From contig NZ_NETK01000001.1 in NCBI RefSeq assembly GCF_002343915.1, forward strand, positions 10,874,001 through 10,938,000: DNA of 64,000 bases. Direction: 5' to 3'. Positions 48,152 to 57,012 of the stretch are shown piece after piece. The translations under genes were made by a program, and so were the position numbers. The notes under the pieces are model-generated. The model did not search any database. It was not told the origin of the DNA and saw nothing but the letters and a program-made list of their open reading frames with translations. This DNA is from Nannocystis exedens. GTDB taxonomy: Bacteria; Myxococcota_A; Polyangia; Nannocystales; Nannocystaceae. Numbering within the stretch: position 1 is the stretch's first letter; every line of letters starts with the position of its first letter.

Positions 48152-48895
48152 TCAGCGCGCGCGCGGGGCGTCGGCGCTGGTGCGGACGAGGTGGCCGAGC
48201 TCGAGCAAGGCCTCGAGGCTCTGCTCGAGGCTGACCTCGCCGACGCGATCGGGGTCTTCGCGCAGGGTGTGGCGCACGCCGCCGACGTCGAACACGACCT
48301 GCGGGCGGCCGTCGGCGCCGCGACCGAGGTGGTAGCGGGCGCCGCGGTACAGCTGGACGCGCTCGGGGAGGGCGTCCGCGGTGGCCTGGTCGCGGTGGTC
48401 GATGACGCGGCGCAGGCCGACCTCGTAGATGACGTCGTCGCCGGTGGGCAGCGCGACGGGCTGCAGCGGGCTGCTGTCCTCGGGGACATCCACGATCCGC
48501 ACCGCGAGGTCGCGCGGGCCGGCGTCGCGGGCGGGAGCGGCCGGGCCGGGCAGGGTGCGGGCGACGAGGAACAGGCCGAACGCGGCGGCGCCGGCGGGCA
48601 GCATCAAGGCGCCGCCGCGGAGGAAGTTGCGCCACCGCGAGGGCCGCGGCGCCGCGGCCGGCTTCGGCGCGGTCTCCCGATCGATGGCGTCGAGCTCGAG
48701 CAGGACGCGGGCCCGCAGCGCCTGCGGAGCGGTCGCTCGCGGCAGGTCGCGCAGGAGCTGACGGATCCGCAGCTGCTCTTCGGCGACCTCACGCATGGCA
48801 GGATCGCGGGCGAGCTGGGCCTCGACTTCGGCGCGCTCGGCTTCGGTGAGCTCGCCGTCGATGAAGGGCTGGAGCGTGTGAAGATCGTGGCTCAT
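48152..48895 (-). CDS. Anti-sigma factor-like membrane protein
   Basis: A 247-residue protein. The N-terminal 60 residues (LHTLQPFIDGELTEAERAEV ... LARDPAMREVAEEQLRIRQL) match the anti-sigma domain of the ChrR/RsiW type, but the zinc ligands (HxxxCxxC) are absent. A membrane helix follows (LRGGALMLPAGAAAFGLFLV), then a sensor part of about 130 residues outside the membrane (DVIYEVGLRRVIDHRDQAT ...). It overlaps the upstream ECF gene by 4 bp, the usual arrangement for a sigma/anti-sigma pair. It should hold the sigma factor at the membrane until a signal arrives. Its stop abuts a 14-bp array. Confidence 0.82.
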   Translation of the reverse strand: MSHDLHTLQPFIDGELTEAERAEVEAQLARDPAMREVAEEQLRIRQLLRDLPRATAPQALRARVLLELDAIDRETAPKPAAAPRPSRWRNFLRGGALMLPAGAAAFGLFLVARTLPGPAAPARDAGPRDLAVRIVDVPEDSSPLQPVALPTGDDVIYEVGLRRVIDHRDQATADALPERVQLYRGARYHLGRGADGRPQVVFDVGGVRHTLREDPDRVGEVSLEQSLEALLELGHLVRTSADAPRAR

Positions 48896-49503
48896 GAGCG
48901 GGCAGAAGCGGCGCGGTTGCGGTAAGCGTCCAGGGATACGGGGGCGTCGGGTTCTTCGGCGAGGCCGTGATCGACGGCGTGGCGATAGAGCAGGCTGTGC
49001 AGCTGCCGGCGTCCGCGGTGGATCCGGCTCATCACGGTGCCGATCGGGCACTCCATCGCCTCGGCGATCTCCTTGTAGGAGAGGCCCTCGATGTCGGCGA
49101 GCACCACCGCCATCCGATAGTCGGGCGGCAGGCGCTGCAGCGCGGCGTCGATCTCCTCGCGCAGGTGGAGCTGCGAAGTGGCGGCCTCCGGGCTCGGCGG
49201 GGCGGCGATCGGCCCCTCGCCGACGGCCGCGAACTCCTGCTCCAGGCCCTCGGCCAGCGCCCGCTCCCGGCCCTGGCGGTGGTAGCGCGTGATGAAGGTG
49301 TTGCGCAAAATCGTGAAGACCCACGCTCGCACGCTCGATCCGGGGCGGAAGCTGGCCCAGAAGCGATAGGCGCGGACCAGGGTCTCCTGCACCAGATCTT
49401 CGGCCTCGGCGCGGCTGCGGGTCAGCCGCAAGGCCGCGCCGAAGAGACTGTCGACGTGGGCCAGCACGGTGGACTCGAAGGCCCTGCGAGCGGTGGCGTC
49501 CAT
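48892..49503 (-). CDS. ECF-type RNA polymerase sigma factor
   Basis: A 203-residue sigma factor with region 2 (LFGAALRLTRSRAEAEDLVQ, ETLVRAYRFWASFRPGSSVR, AWVFTILRNTFITRYHR) and region 4 (LQRLPPDYRMAVVLADIEGL, SYKEIAEAMECPIGTVMSRI). The sequence fits the RpoE-like ECF group that works with membrane anti-sigma factors. ATG 49503 is chosen because the family begins there. The anti-sigma gene follows with a 4-bp overlap. It is divergent from purB with 190 bp between starts; no clear promoter of its own type was found. Confidence 0.93.
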   Translation of the reverse strand: MDATARRAFESTVLAHVDSLFGAALRLTRSRAEAEDLVQETLVRAYRFWASFRPGSSVRAWVFTILRNTFITRYHRQGRERALAEGLEQEFAAVGEGPIAAPPSPEAATSQLHLREEIDAALQRLPPDYRMAVVLADIEGLSYKEIAEAMECPIGTVMSRIHRGRRQLHSLLYRHAVDHGLAEEPDAPVSLDAYRNRAASARS

Positions 49504-49693
49504 GCGTTCGGGGTACCGGAGGGGGTTGGAAGTTATTTCAGGCCGGAGCACCGGACCGTGAAAACGGGGCGTAAAAGTGGGATCGGCCTGCGGTGGGCGC
49601 GCGGAAAGGGGTCGAAACCGTGCGCTTTCTCGTCGCGTCGGGGGGCCGGGGAGGCGGGGGTGCGACAAGCGCGCGGTTAAGCTCTCGCCGCCC

Positions 49694-51127
49694 ATGGAAG
49701 CCGTGGATCGCTACGACAGCCCCCTCGCCACCCGTTATGCCACGCCGGCGATGGTCGCCAACTTCAGCGACCGGCGGCGGGCGCTGCTGTGGCGCGACCT
49801 GTGGATCGCGCTGGCCGAGGCCGAGCGGGCGCTCGGGGTGCCGATCTCGGAGGCGCAGGTGGCGGCGTTGCGGGCGGCGCGGGAGCGCATCGACTTCGCC
49901 CGGGTCGCCGAGCACGAGGCGCGGCTGCGGCACGACGTGATGGCTCATATCGAGCACTTCGGCGAGGTCGCCGGCGCGGACGCCGGCAAGGTGATCCACC
50001 TGGGGGCGACCAGCTGTTACGTGGCCGACAACGCGGAGCTGGTGATGATCCGCGACGGGCTCGAGCTGCTGATGGACCGGCTGGTGGCGGCGCTCGACGC
50101 CCTGGCCCGGTTCGCCGGCCAGCACCGGGCGCTGGCGACGCTGGCCTACACGCACTTCCAGCCGGCCCAGCTGACCACGGTCGGCAAGCGGGCGTGCCTG
50201 TGGGCCCAGGATCTCGGGCTCGATCTGGAGACGCTCGAGCAGCTGCGCGCCCGCCTGCCGTTCCGCGGGGTCAAGGGCACGACCGGGACGCAGGCGTCGT
50301 TCCTGGCGCTGTTTCACGGCGACCACGCGAAGGTGCGGGCGCTCGACCGGGCGGTCGCGGAGGCGATGGGCTTCGCCGGGTCGATCGCCGTCAGCGGCCA
50401 GACGTACACCCGCAAGATCGACACGTGGGTGGTCGCGGCGCTGGCCGACATCGCCGGGTCGGCGAGCAAGATCGCGGTCGACCTGCGGCTTTTGGCGCAC
50501 AAGCGAGAGATCGACGAGCCGTTCGAGGCCGACCAGGTCGGATCGTCGGCGATGGCCTACAAGCGCAACCCGATGCGGAGCGAGCGGATCTGCGGGCTCG
50601 CCCGGTTCGTCCACTCGCTGGCGACCAGCCCGCGCGAGACGCACGCGAACCAGTGGTTCGAGCGCACCCTCGACGACAGCGCGAACCGCCGACTGACGAT
50701 CACCGAGGCGTTCCTGGCGACCGACGCGATCCTCAACCTGCTGGTCGACATCACCTCGGGGCTGGTGGTCCACCCGCCGGTGATCGCGGCCAACATGCGC
50801 GACGAGCTGCCGTTCATGGCGACCGAGAACGTGCTCATGCGAGGCACCAGCGCCGGTCACAGCCGGCAGGAGCTGCACCGCCTGGTCCGCGGCCACAGCC
50901 TCGAGGCGGTGGCCGGCATGAAGCGCGGCGAGCCCAACGACCTGATGGCCCGCATGCAGGCGGACCCGGTGCTGGGGCCGTTCGTCGACGCCGACCTGAC
51001 CGCGCCGGCGCGCTACGTCGGGCGGGCACCCGAGCAGGTCGACGAGTTCCTGGCCGAGTTCCTCGCGCCCCTGCTGGCGCGCCACGAGGCGCGGCGAGGT
51101 CGCTTCTCGGCCGGCGTGCGGGTCTAG
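49694..51127 (+). CDS. purB: Adenylosuccinate lyase
   Basis: A 477-residue member of the fumarase/aspartase superfamily that splits SAICAR and adenylosuccinate in purine synthesis. The N-terminus DRYDSPLATRYATPAMVANF is that of PurB. Seen: HDVMAHIEHFGEVAG, HLGATSCYVADNAEL, THFQPAQLTTVGKRACLW, and the superfamily signature GSSAMAYKRNPMRSER with the catalytic Ser. Length fits the longer (human-like) PurB type. ATG 49694 begins the conserved sequence. Neighbours are unrelated; 50 bases downstream of the stop begins a gap of 170 bp before the polyacidic gene. Confidence 0.94.
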   Translation: MEAVDRYDSPLATRYATPAMVANFSDRRRALLWRDLWIALAEAERALGVPISEAQVAALRAARERIDFARVAEHEARLRHDVMAHIEHFGEVAGADAGKVIHLGATSCYVADNAELVMIRDGLELLMDRLVAALDALARFAGQHRALATLAYTHFQPAQLTTVGKRACLWAQDLGLDLETLEQLRARLPFRGVKGTTGTQASFLALFHGDHAKVRALDRAVAEAMGFAGSIAVSGQTYTRKIDTWVVAALADIAGSASKIAVDLRLLAHKREIDEPFEADQVGSSAMAYKRNPMRSERICGLARFVHSLATSPRETHANQWFERTLDDSANRRLTITEAFLATDAILNLLVDITSGLVVHPPVIAANMRDELPFMATENVLMRGTSAGHSRQELHRLVRGHSLEAVAGMKRGEPNDLMARMQADPVLGPFVDADLTAPARYVGRAPEQVDEFLAEFLAPLLARHEARRGRFSAGVRV

Positions 51128-51296
51128 CGGGCGAGCAGAGCAGTTCGAGCGGCGATGCGGGCCGCGTTGCTCGTCGGTCGCTCCCCGCTCGCGGCCTCTC
51201 GGATCGGCGCGAGGCCGACTCGAAGCTCCGGCACGACACCGGCGAGCGAGCGGCCGGGACGGGTCGCGCGAGGCTTGTGCTATCCTGCGCGCGCCC

Positions 51297-51686
51297 ATGA
51301 ACCCCCTCCACGTGCATGCCCCCTGGCTCCGCTTCGCCGGTGACGAAGACGACGCGTCCGACGAGGAACTCGACGAAGAGTACGACGAGGACGAAGAAGA
51401 CGACGACGCCGAGGACGACGACGAGGACGACGAGTACGAGGACGACGAGGACGAGGACGAGGCGGACGAGGAAGAGGACGAGGACGAAGAGGACGAAGAG
51501 GACGAAGAGGACGAAGAGGACGAGGACGAAGAGGACGAGGACGAGGAGTACGACGAGGACGAGGAGTACGACGAGGACGAGGAGTACGACGAGGACGAGG
51601 ACGGCGAAGAGGACGACGACGACGAGGAGGACGACGAGGAGGACGACGAGGAGGACGACGAGGACTCCGGTCGCTTCGTCGTGTAG
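51297..51686 (+). CDS. Polyacidic low-complexity protein
   Basis: A 129-residue product. The first 14 residues (MNPLHVHAPWLRFAG) are ordinary; from residue 16 almost every residue is Asp or Glu, with Tyr every seventh residue in the stretch EEYDEDEEYDEDEEYDED and a final SGRFVV. Net charge is near -90. The DNA is a mixture of GAC/GAG/GAA codons with 9-, 18- and 21-bp near-repeats. TATCCT at 51281 is a possible -10 box 11 bases before the ATG. Such proteins can act as DNA mimics, histone-like chaperone tails or cation buffers; no partner is evident. The complementary strand spells poly-Ser, which I consider a shadow. Confidence 0.6.
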   Translation: MNPLHVHAPWLRFAGDEDDASDEELDEEYDEDEEDDDAEDDDEDDEYEDDEDEDEADEEEDEDEEDEEDEEDEEDEDEEDEDEEYDEDEEYDEDEEYDEDEDGEEDDDDEEDDEEDDEEDDEDSGRFVV

Positions 51687-51810
51687 CCCGCCGCTCGTCG
51701 CGCTCCCGCGCGGCTCTCGAGGGCGCCACGAGGCCCTTGGAGCCGCGCTCCTGCTTCGCCTGCAGCGCCTCGGGCTCTGCGAACGCTCCGGCCCGGGCTC
51801 TCCGCCGGCG

Positions 51811-52017
51811 CTACTCCTCGGGCCGTTCCATGCGCTTGCGCAGGCTCAACGGGCGCATGTCGGTCCAGACCTCGTGGATGTAGGCCAGGCACTCGTCCTT
51901 GAGCCCGGTCTTGCCGGCGTCGCGCCAGCCCGGCGGGAGCTCGCGATCCTCGGGCCAGATCGAGTACTGCTCCTCGTGATTGACGACCACTCGGTAGCGC
52001 GTGTTGTCTTCGCTCAT
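51811..52017 (-). CDS. MbtH-like protein
   Basis: A 68-residue protein that fits the MbtH family along its whole length: [40 protein letters not shown] and [15 protein letters not shown], with the invariant Trp residues and the NxEEQYS and VWTDMRP signatures. MbtH proteins bind and activate adenylation domains of non-ribosomal peptide synthetases. No synthetase lies in the window. The start overlaps the stop of the M14 peptidase by 4 bp, so it is read as the last gene of the helicase-peptidase operon. Bases 51687-51810 between it and the polyacidic gene contain no array, the only convergent gap without one. Confidence 0.9.
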   Translation of the reverse strand: MSEDNTRYRVVVNHEEQYSIWPEDRELPPGWRDAGKTGLKDECLAYIHEVWTDMRPLSLRKRMERPEE

Positions 52018-52961
52018 GCGCGGCGATCGTAGGCGGGCGGGCGCTCGAGCCGCAAGGCAGCCGCGAAGTAGGCGCAGAGGCCGGAGACATCGTTCTCGAT
52101 CCACGGCGCGGGATCGCGCGGATTGAAGCGCCAAAACACGCTCGGCGCCCGCCAGTGCTGACGCCAGCTCGCGAGGATCGTGAACGTCTCGACACACACC
52201 GCCCAGGTGCCGTGGACGTGGTGCTGATGATCCTCCTGCTCGCCGGTGAAGGTGTCGAAGATCCGGCTGGCGAGGCGGAAGTAGCGGTGATGCGGCTGAG
52301 CCCGGCGGAAGGTCCGGCACAGCCGGCGATACGTGGCGTACGCGCGGCGGTCGGTGACGCGCGCCGGGATCAGGGTGCCCATGAACGAGTGAAAGTTGGC
52401 GGCGGCGACGAACTTCTGCGCGCTGAACAGGCGGTCGAGGGCCGCGGTCTCGGGCTCGCTGAGCGGGTGCGGACCGCGGTAGGTGGCGTCACCGGGGCGA
52501 TCGGAGCCGGCGCCGGGCAGCCAGCTCGGGCCGGCGCCGCCGGGGCGCGGGTAGTTGCGGTTGAGATCGACGCCGCGCGCGTTGCCTCGCAGATGAGACA
52601 AAAGCCCGCGCCCGCCGGCCGCGAAGGTGCGGGCGTAGCCGTCGGGGTTGATGCTCGGCACCACCCACAGCTCGGCCTGCGCGCGCAGCGAGTCGAGGCG
52701 CGGGTCGCCGTCGGCGAGCGCGCGCAACAGCCCGATGGCGACCCGACCGGCGATGAACTCGACGCCGTGGATGTTGGCGCCGCAGAAGATACGTGGCCGA
52801 TCGGACAGGGTCGAAGGGACACGTACGGCGACCAGCGGCCGGCCCTCGACGCTGGCGCCGTACTCGACGAGCTCGCCCCCGACGCGGGCCGCGAGGGCGG
52901 CGACCTCGGTCGCGCGGCCCTCGGGGCTCGGGTAGGGAGCGAGCTCGTCGGCGGGGTTCAC
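52014..52961 (-). CDS. M14-family zinc carboxypeptidase-like protein
   Basis: A 315-residue protein. Zinc ligands are in [12 protein letters not shown] (His65, Glu68) and a later His in [10 protein letters not shown]; the substrate-binding NPDGYAR and VDLNRNYP and the catalytic Glu region [10 protein letters not shown] are in the usual M14 order. It could remove C-terminal residues or act as an amidase of wall peptides (MpaA-like). No signal peptide, so a cytoplasmic role is likely. It overlaps the helicase gene (52958) and the MbtH gene (52014) by 4 bp each. A three-unit palindromic array in frame (52792, 52806, 52820) encodes [13 protein letters not shown]. Confidence 0.85.
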   Translation of the reverse strand: MNPADELAPYPSPEGRATEVAALAARVGGELVEYGASVEGRPLVAVRVPSTLSDRPRIFCGANIHGVEFIAGRVAIGLLRALADGDPRLDSLRAQAELWVVPSINPDGYARTFAAGGRGLLSHLRGNARGVDLNRNYPRPGGAGPSWLPGAGSDRPGDATYRGPHPLSEPETAALDRLFSAQKFVAAANFHSFMGTLIPARVTDRRAYATYRRLCRTFRRAQPHHRYFRLASRIFDTFTGEQEDHQHHVHGTWAVCVETFTILASWRQHWRAPSVFWRFNPRDPAPWIENDVSGLCAYFAAALRLERPPAYDRRA

Positions 52962-55900
52962 GTGCCCGGCTCTTCGGCCAGCGGGAGCACCGACTCGAAC
53001 TCGAGCGGGTCGAGCCGGATCTCGGTGGCTTCGCCGCGCGGCGCGTCCTCGAAGTCCTCGGGCAGCGGCGCCCGCAGGTCCTCGCGCGAGTTCTCGGCCC
53101 GCTCGAGGGCGAGGCCGATGCCGTCGACGACGACCGTGGTGAGGACCGCGTGGCAGCGCTCGACCTCGGAGTCGTGGATCCGGAACAGCGTGCTGGCGTC
53201 GCGCACGGTGAGGTCGCGGATCGACCGGCCCTCGAGGCCGAGGTAGTCGCGCAGCAGGTTGCGGATGCTCGACGACTTGTGGCCGTGGACGCGCCCGAGG
53301 TTCAGCTGGACCTTGGTGTACTCGCGGTCGTCGGCGTCGGCGGTGGCCGCGGCGGCCGGCCGGGCCGGAGCGCTGGCGGGCGTGTGCGGCCGCGGCGGAC
53401 GCGACGGCGCGGGGCTCGGCGCGGCGACGGGCGCAGCGACGGGTGCGGGCGGGGGCGGGACCGGCTCGGGCTCGACGCTGGTGTGACCGTACTTGCTGTC
53501 GTCGAAGTCGCGCGCGGAGTACTTGCTCGACCAGACCTCCCAGAAGTCCTTGTGCGGCGGCGCGGTCAGCTCCGGCGGGGCGGCCGGGGCGGCCTTCTTG
53601 CGGCGACGGCGACGGCGGCGCTTCTTGGCGTCGGCTTCGGCTTCGGCCTCGGTGTCGCCGGACTGGGCGGTCGGACCGGCGGCGACCTCGGCCTCGGCTT
53701 CGGTATCGGCCTCGCCTTCCGTTTCGCCCTCGGTCTCGTCGTCCTCCTCGACCTCGGCCGACTCGGCCTCGGCGTCGCGGCGCGAGACGTCCTCGAGCTC
53801 GACCTCGCCCTCTTCCTGCAAGGTCTCGATCACGGCCTGCCGGCGGTCGAGCAGGGCGAACTCGTCGATGTTGTCGAGCTCCCCGAACTCGCTGGTGACG
53901 ACCTCGAGCTCGGCCTCGTCGATGTCGATGACGATCTCGTCCTGCGAGGGTCGCCGCGGGGCCGGGGCGGGCGGAGGCTCGGGCGCGGCCACGACCGGCG
54001 GAGCCGCCGGACGCGGGCCCTCGAGACCCGGACGACCCCGGCGCTTGCGCCGACGCTTGCGGCCGCCGGGCGCCAGGCCCGGCTCGCCGTTCCTGACCTC
54101 GGGGACAGCCTCGCCCGCGGGCGCCTCGGCCTCGCCGGACTCGTCGTCGCCCTCGTCCTCGACGCCGCCGGCCTCGACCACCGGCGCCGCCTCGTCACCG
54201 GCGCCGCCGCGCCGTCGCCGCCGCTTGCGCCGCCGCTTGCGCCGCTCGCTGGCCTCGTCGAACGACTGGCCCGGGGTGGCGGTGCCGATCAGATCGCCGG
54301 TGGCACCTGGCGTTGCGACCATGTCCGCAGGGACAGGCGCGGGCTGGCTGCTGGCGTCGAGCTCGACCGCGCCGGCCGGAGCCGCCGCGCGCACTCCCGG
54401 CTGGATGTGCGGCCACTGGACGAAGCGCCCGCGGTCGCCGCGACGGCCGCGGAGACCGAAGGGGATCCAGCGGGGCGTCTCACCGGTGCTCTGGACCAGG
54501 TCCACGGCGGGCGCAGCCACGGGCGCCAGCGCCGGCACGGCGGGCGCGGCCTCGGCGGGCTGAGCCTCGGCGACTCGAGCACGCGGCGCCTCGGCGTCGC
54601 GGCGCAAGCGCTCGTCGTCGCGGCGGGGGCGGCGCTCGTCGTCTCGGCGCGGACGACGGTCGTCGTCGCGGCGCGAGCGACGGTCGTCGTCGCGCCGGGG
54701 GCGACGGTCGTCGTCGCGGCGCGGGCGACGGTCGTCGTCGCGGCGCGGGCGGTCGTCGTCGCGGCGCGGGCGGTCGTCGTCGCGGCGCGGGCGGTCGTCG
54801 TCGCGGGGGCGCTCGTCCGCGCGGCGCTCCTCGTCGCCGCGGGGCTGCTGCTCGTCGAGACGCGGGCGCTCGTCGTCGCTGCGCAGGCGCTCCTCGTCGC
54901 GGCGGCGGCCGAACCGCTCGTCGCGCTCGGGCCGTCGCTCGCGGCGGTCACGACGGTCGTCGCGATCGCGGCGGCGGCCGAAGCGATCGTCGCGGTCGCG
55001 TCGCTCGCGGTACTCGGGCCGACCGCCCGGGCGCTCCTCGCCGTCGCGCGGCTCGTATGTCCGCGGGGACAGGTCGGCGCGGGGCGCCTCGCCCTCGCCG
55101 CCAGCGGCCTCGGCGGCCGGGCGCTCACCGTCCTCGGCCTGCGGCTGCGGGGGCGGCTGCTTCATCGCCCGCTCGAGCAGGAGGCCGATGACGCGCTCGC
55201 CGCGAGGATCTGCCATGAGGTTGCGGGCCAGCAGGACCCACTCCGGCGAGACCAGCTCGGGGAAGCGCTTGCTGATCCCGTCGAGCTTGACCTCCATGCG
55301 CTGCGCCGCCAGCTGATCGGCCGGCGGCAAGAAGCGCTCGCGGAACACGATCGTGTCGTACTGCAGCTTGAGGTAGTAGAAGTTGCCCAGCTCGCGCGCG
55401 TGGATCAGCGAGATCGCGGTGCCGGTGCGGCCGGCGCGGCCGGTGCGGCCGGTGCGGTGGATGTACACCTCCGCGGCCTCGGGGAACGAGTAGTTGATGA
55501 CGTGGGTGACGTGGCTGATGTCGATGCCGCGGGCGGCGACGTCGGTGGCGACGAGGAAGCGCAGCTTGTGCTCGCGCATCATCCCCATGACCTTCTCGCG
55601 GGCCGCCTGCGTCAGGTCGCTCGACAGCTCCTCGGCCTGGTAACCCTCGCGCCGCAGCACCGAGGCGACGAGCTTGGTCTCCTCGCGCGTGTTGCAGAAC
55701 ACGATCGCCCGCGCCGGCTCCTCGACGACGATGACGTCGAGCAGGTCGCGGGTCTTGATCGCGCCGCTGACGATGTAGTACGCGTGCTCGATTTCCGCCG
55801 CCGCGACCTGATCGCCGGACAGCTGGACCTCGACCGGCGACTTCATGTAGCGCTTGGCGATCCGCTGGATGTCGCCCGGGATCGTGGCCGAGAACAGCGC

Positions 55901-57001
55901 GGTGAGGTGCTTGCCGGTGCAGGCGTCGAGGATCGCGCGGATGTCCTCGAGGAAGCCCATCGACAGCATCTCGTCGCATTCGTCGAGCACCACGGTGGTG
56001 ACCTTCGAGAGGTCGAGCGAGCGCCGGCGGATGTGATCGAGGACGCGGCCCGGGGTGCCGACGACGGCGTGGACGCCGGCCTTGAGCGCGGCCAACTGCG
56101 GCTGCATCGGCGTGCCGCCGTAGATCGGCAGCACCTCGACCGGAGTCTCGACGGCCAGGCGCCGCAGCTCGTCGCAGACCTGCTTGGCGAGCTCGCGCGT
56201 GGGCAGGAGGACGAGCAGCTGGACGCCCGTCTGCTGGGCCGGACGCGGGTCGAACCGACCCGCCAGCCACGGCATGCAGAAGGCGCCGGTCTTGCCGCTG
56301 CCGGTGTGCGACTGGACCAGGACGTCGTGGCCGGCGTGGAGCGGCGGGAAGCTCAGCGCCTGCACGGGCGTGGGCCGGGTCCAGCCGATGCGAGCGATCG
56401 CCCGCCGCAGCGCGTCGGGCAGATCGAGCTCGTCGAACGACTCGGGCAGCTTCACCGGCTCGGGCTCGGCCGTGGCCTCGACGGGGACGTCGGTCGCGGG
56501 CGTCGGTTCGGCATCGCCGACGACGTCGGTCGCGGGCGTCGCTTCGGCTGCGACGGCGTCGCCGTCGACGGGCGCGTCAGCTGCTGCCGCAGCCTGGTCG
56601 GACGGCGCGTCGCCAACGACGCGGGCCTCGGGGGCCGCTTCGTCGGCAGCGATCGCGGTCGCCTCGGACGGGGCGTCGCCGGTGGCGTCGGCCACCGCCG
56701 CGGCCGTGGCCTCGCGCGCATCGGCGGCGACGATCGGCGCAGCAGCCTCGGCGGACGCAGCGGCCTCGTCAGCAGCCGCTTCGGGCGCAGCGGCCTCGTC
56801 AGCAGCCGCTTCGGACGCAGCGGCCTCGTCAGCAGCCGCTTCGGCGGCAGGGTTCGGGGGGTCGGTGGGAGCGGGTTCGCGGGGAGTCGGGGACTGCTCG
56901 GCGGCCTGGGCGGGCGCAGCGTCGGACCCGGCGTCCTCAGCGGACGAGGAAGCGATCGGGGCTCGGTCCGGCTGGTCGCCGGACGAGGGATTTTGGGACA
57001 T
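52958..57001 (-). CDS. DEAD-box RNA helicase with long disordered arms and a DbpA-type C-terminal domain
   Basis: A 1347-residue protein. Residues 1-180 are Ala/Glu/Asp low complexity. The helicase core (about 185-570) has the Q motif, Walker A SHTGSGKT (231-238), PTRELAKQ, motif II DECD (340-343) instead of DEAD, SAT, and HRTGRTGRAGRTG (515-). From about 640 to 900 comes an Arg/Asp-rich arm with about ten RPRRDD repeats, then a KRRRKRRRRRG arm and a long Glu/Ala stretch. The C-terminus (about 1220-1285) is an RRM-like DbpA RNA-binding domain: YTKVQLNLGRVHGHKSSSIR ... VTVRDASTLFRIHDSEVERC-type text. It should unwind RNA in ribosome assembly or decay. Start ATG 57001. Confidence 0.9.
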   Translation of the reverse strand: MSQNPSSGDQPDRAPIASSSAEDAGSDAAPAQAAEQSPTPREPAPTDPPNPAAEAAADEAAASEAAADEAAAPEAAADEAAASAEAAAPIVAADAREATAAAVADATGDAPSEATAIAADEAAPEARVVGDAPSDQAAAAADAPVDGDAVAAEATPATDVVGDAEPTPATDVPVEATAEPEPVKLPESFDELDLPDALRRAIARIGWTRPTPVQALSFPPLHAGHDVLVQSHTGSGKTGAFCMPWLAGRFDPRPAQQTGVQLLVLLPTRELAKQVCDELRRLAVETPVEVLPIYGGTPMQPQLAALKAGVHAVVGTPGRVLDHIRRRSLDLSKVTTVVLDECDEMLSMGFLEDIRAILDACTGKHLTALFSATIPGDIQRIAKRYMKSPVEVQLSGDQVAAAEIEHAYYIVSGAIKTRDLLDVIVVEEPARAIVFCNTREETKLVASVLRREGYQAEELSSDLTQAAREKVMGMMREHKLRFLVATDVAARGIDISHVTHVINYSFPEAAEVYIHRTGRTGRAGRTGTAISLIHARELGNFYYLKLQYDTIVFRERFLPPADQLAAQRMEVKLDGISKRFPELVSPEWVLLARNLMADPRGERVIGLLLERAMKQPPPQPQAEDGERPAAEAAGGEGEAPRADLSPRTYEPRDGEERPGGRPEYRERRDRDDRFGRRRDRDDRRDRRERRPERDERFGRRRDEERLRSDDERPRLDEQQPRGDEERRADERPRDDDRPRRDDDRPRRDDDRPRRDDDRRPRRDDDRRPRRDDDRRSRRDDDRRPRRDDERRPRRDDERLRRDAEAPRARVAEAQPAEAAPAVPALAPVAAPAVDLVQSTGETPRWIPFGLRGRRGDRGRFVQWPHIQPGVRAAAPAGAVELDASSQPAPVPADMVATPGATGDLIGTATPGQSFDEASERRKRRRKRRRRRGGAGDEAAPVVEAGGVEDEGDDESGEAEAPAGEAVPEVRNGEPGLAPGGRKRRRKRRGRPGLEGPRPAAPPVVAAPEPPPAPAPRRPSQDEIVIDIDEAELEVVTSEFGELDNIDEFALLDRRQAVIETLQEEGEVELEDVSRRDAEAESAEVEEDDETEGETEGEADTEAEAEVAAGPTAQSGDTEAEAEADAKKRRRRRRRKKAAPAAPPELTAPPHKDFWEVWSSKYSARDFDDSKYGHTSVEPEPVPPPPAPVAAPVAAPSPAPSRPPRPHTPASAPARPAAAATADADDREYTKVQLNLGRVHGHKSSSIRNLLRDYLGLEGRSIRDLTVRDASTLFRIHDSEVERCHAVLTTVVVDGIGLALERAENSREDLRAPLPEDFEDAPRGEATEIRLDPLEFESVLPLAEEPGT

Positions 57002-57012
57002 GGTGAGGAATC

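Noticed and set aside
47566-48234. A rightward gene following engB through the minisatellite
   Set aside because: Its text is repeated LADETGRAG-type translation of tandem DNA, with no start signal and no domain.
51297-52195. Long leftward frame spelling poly-Ser across the polyacidic gene
   Set aside because: It is the complement of the GAC/GAG tract; the flanking sequence in that frame is not gene-like, and the rightward frame has a start, an ordinary N-terminus and a stop.
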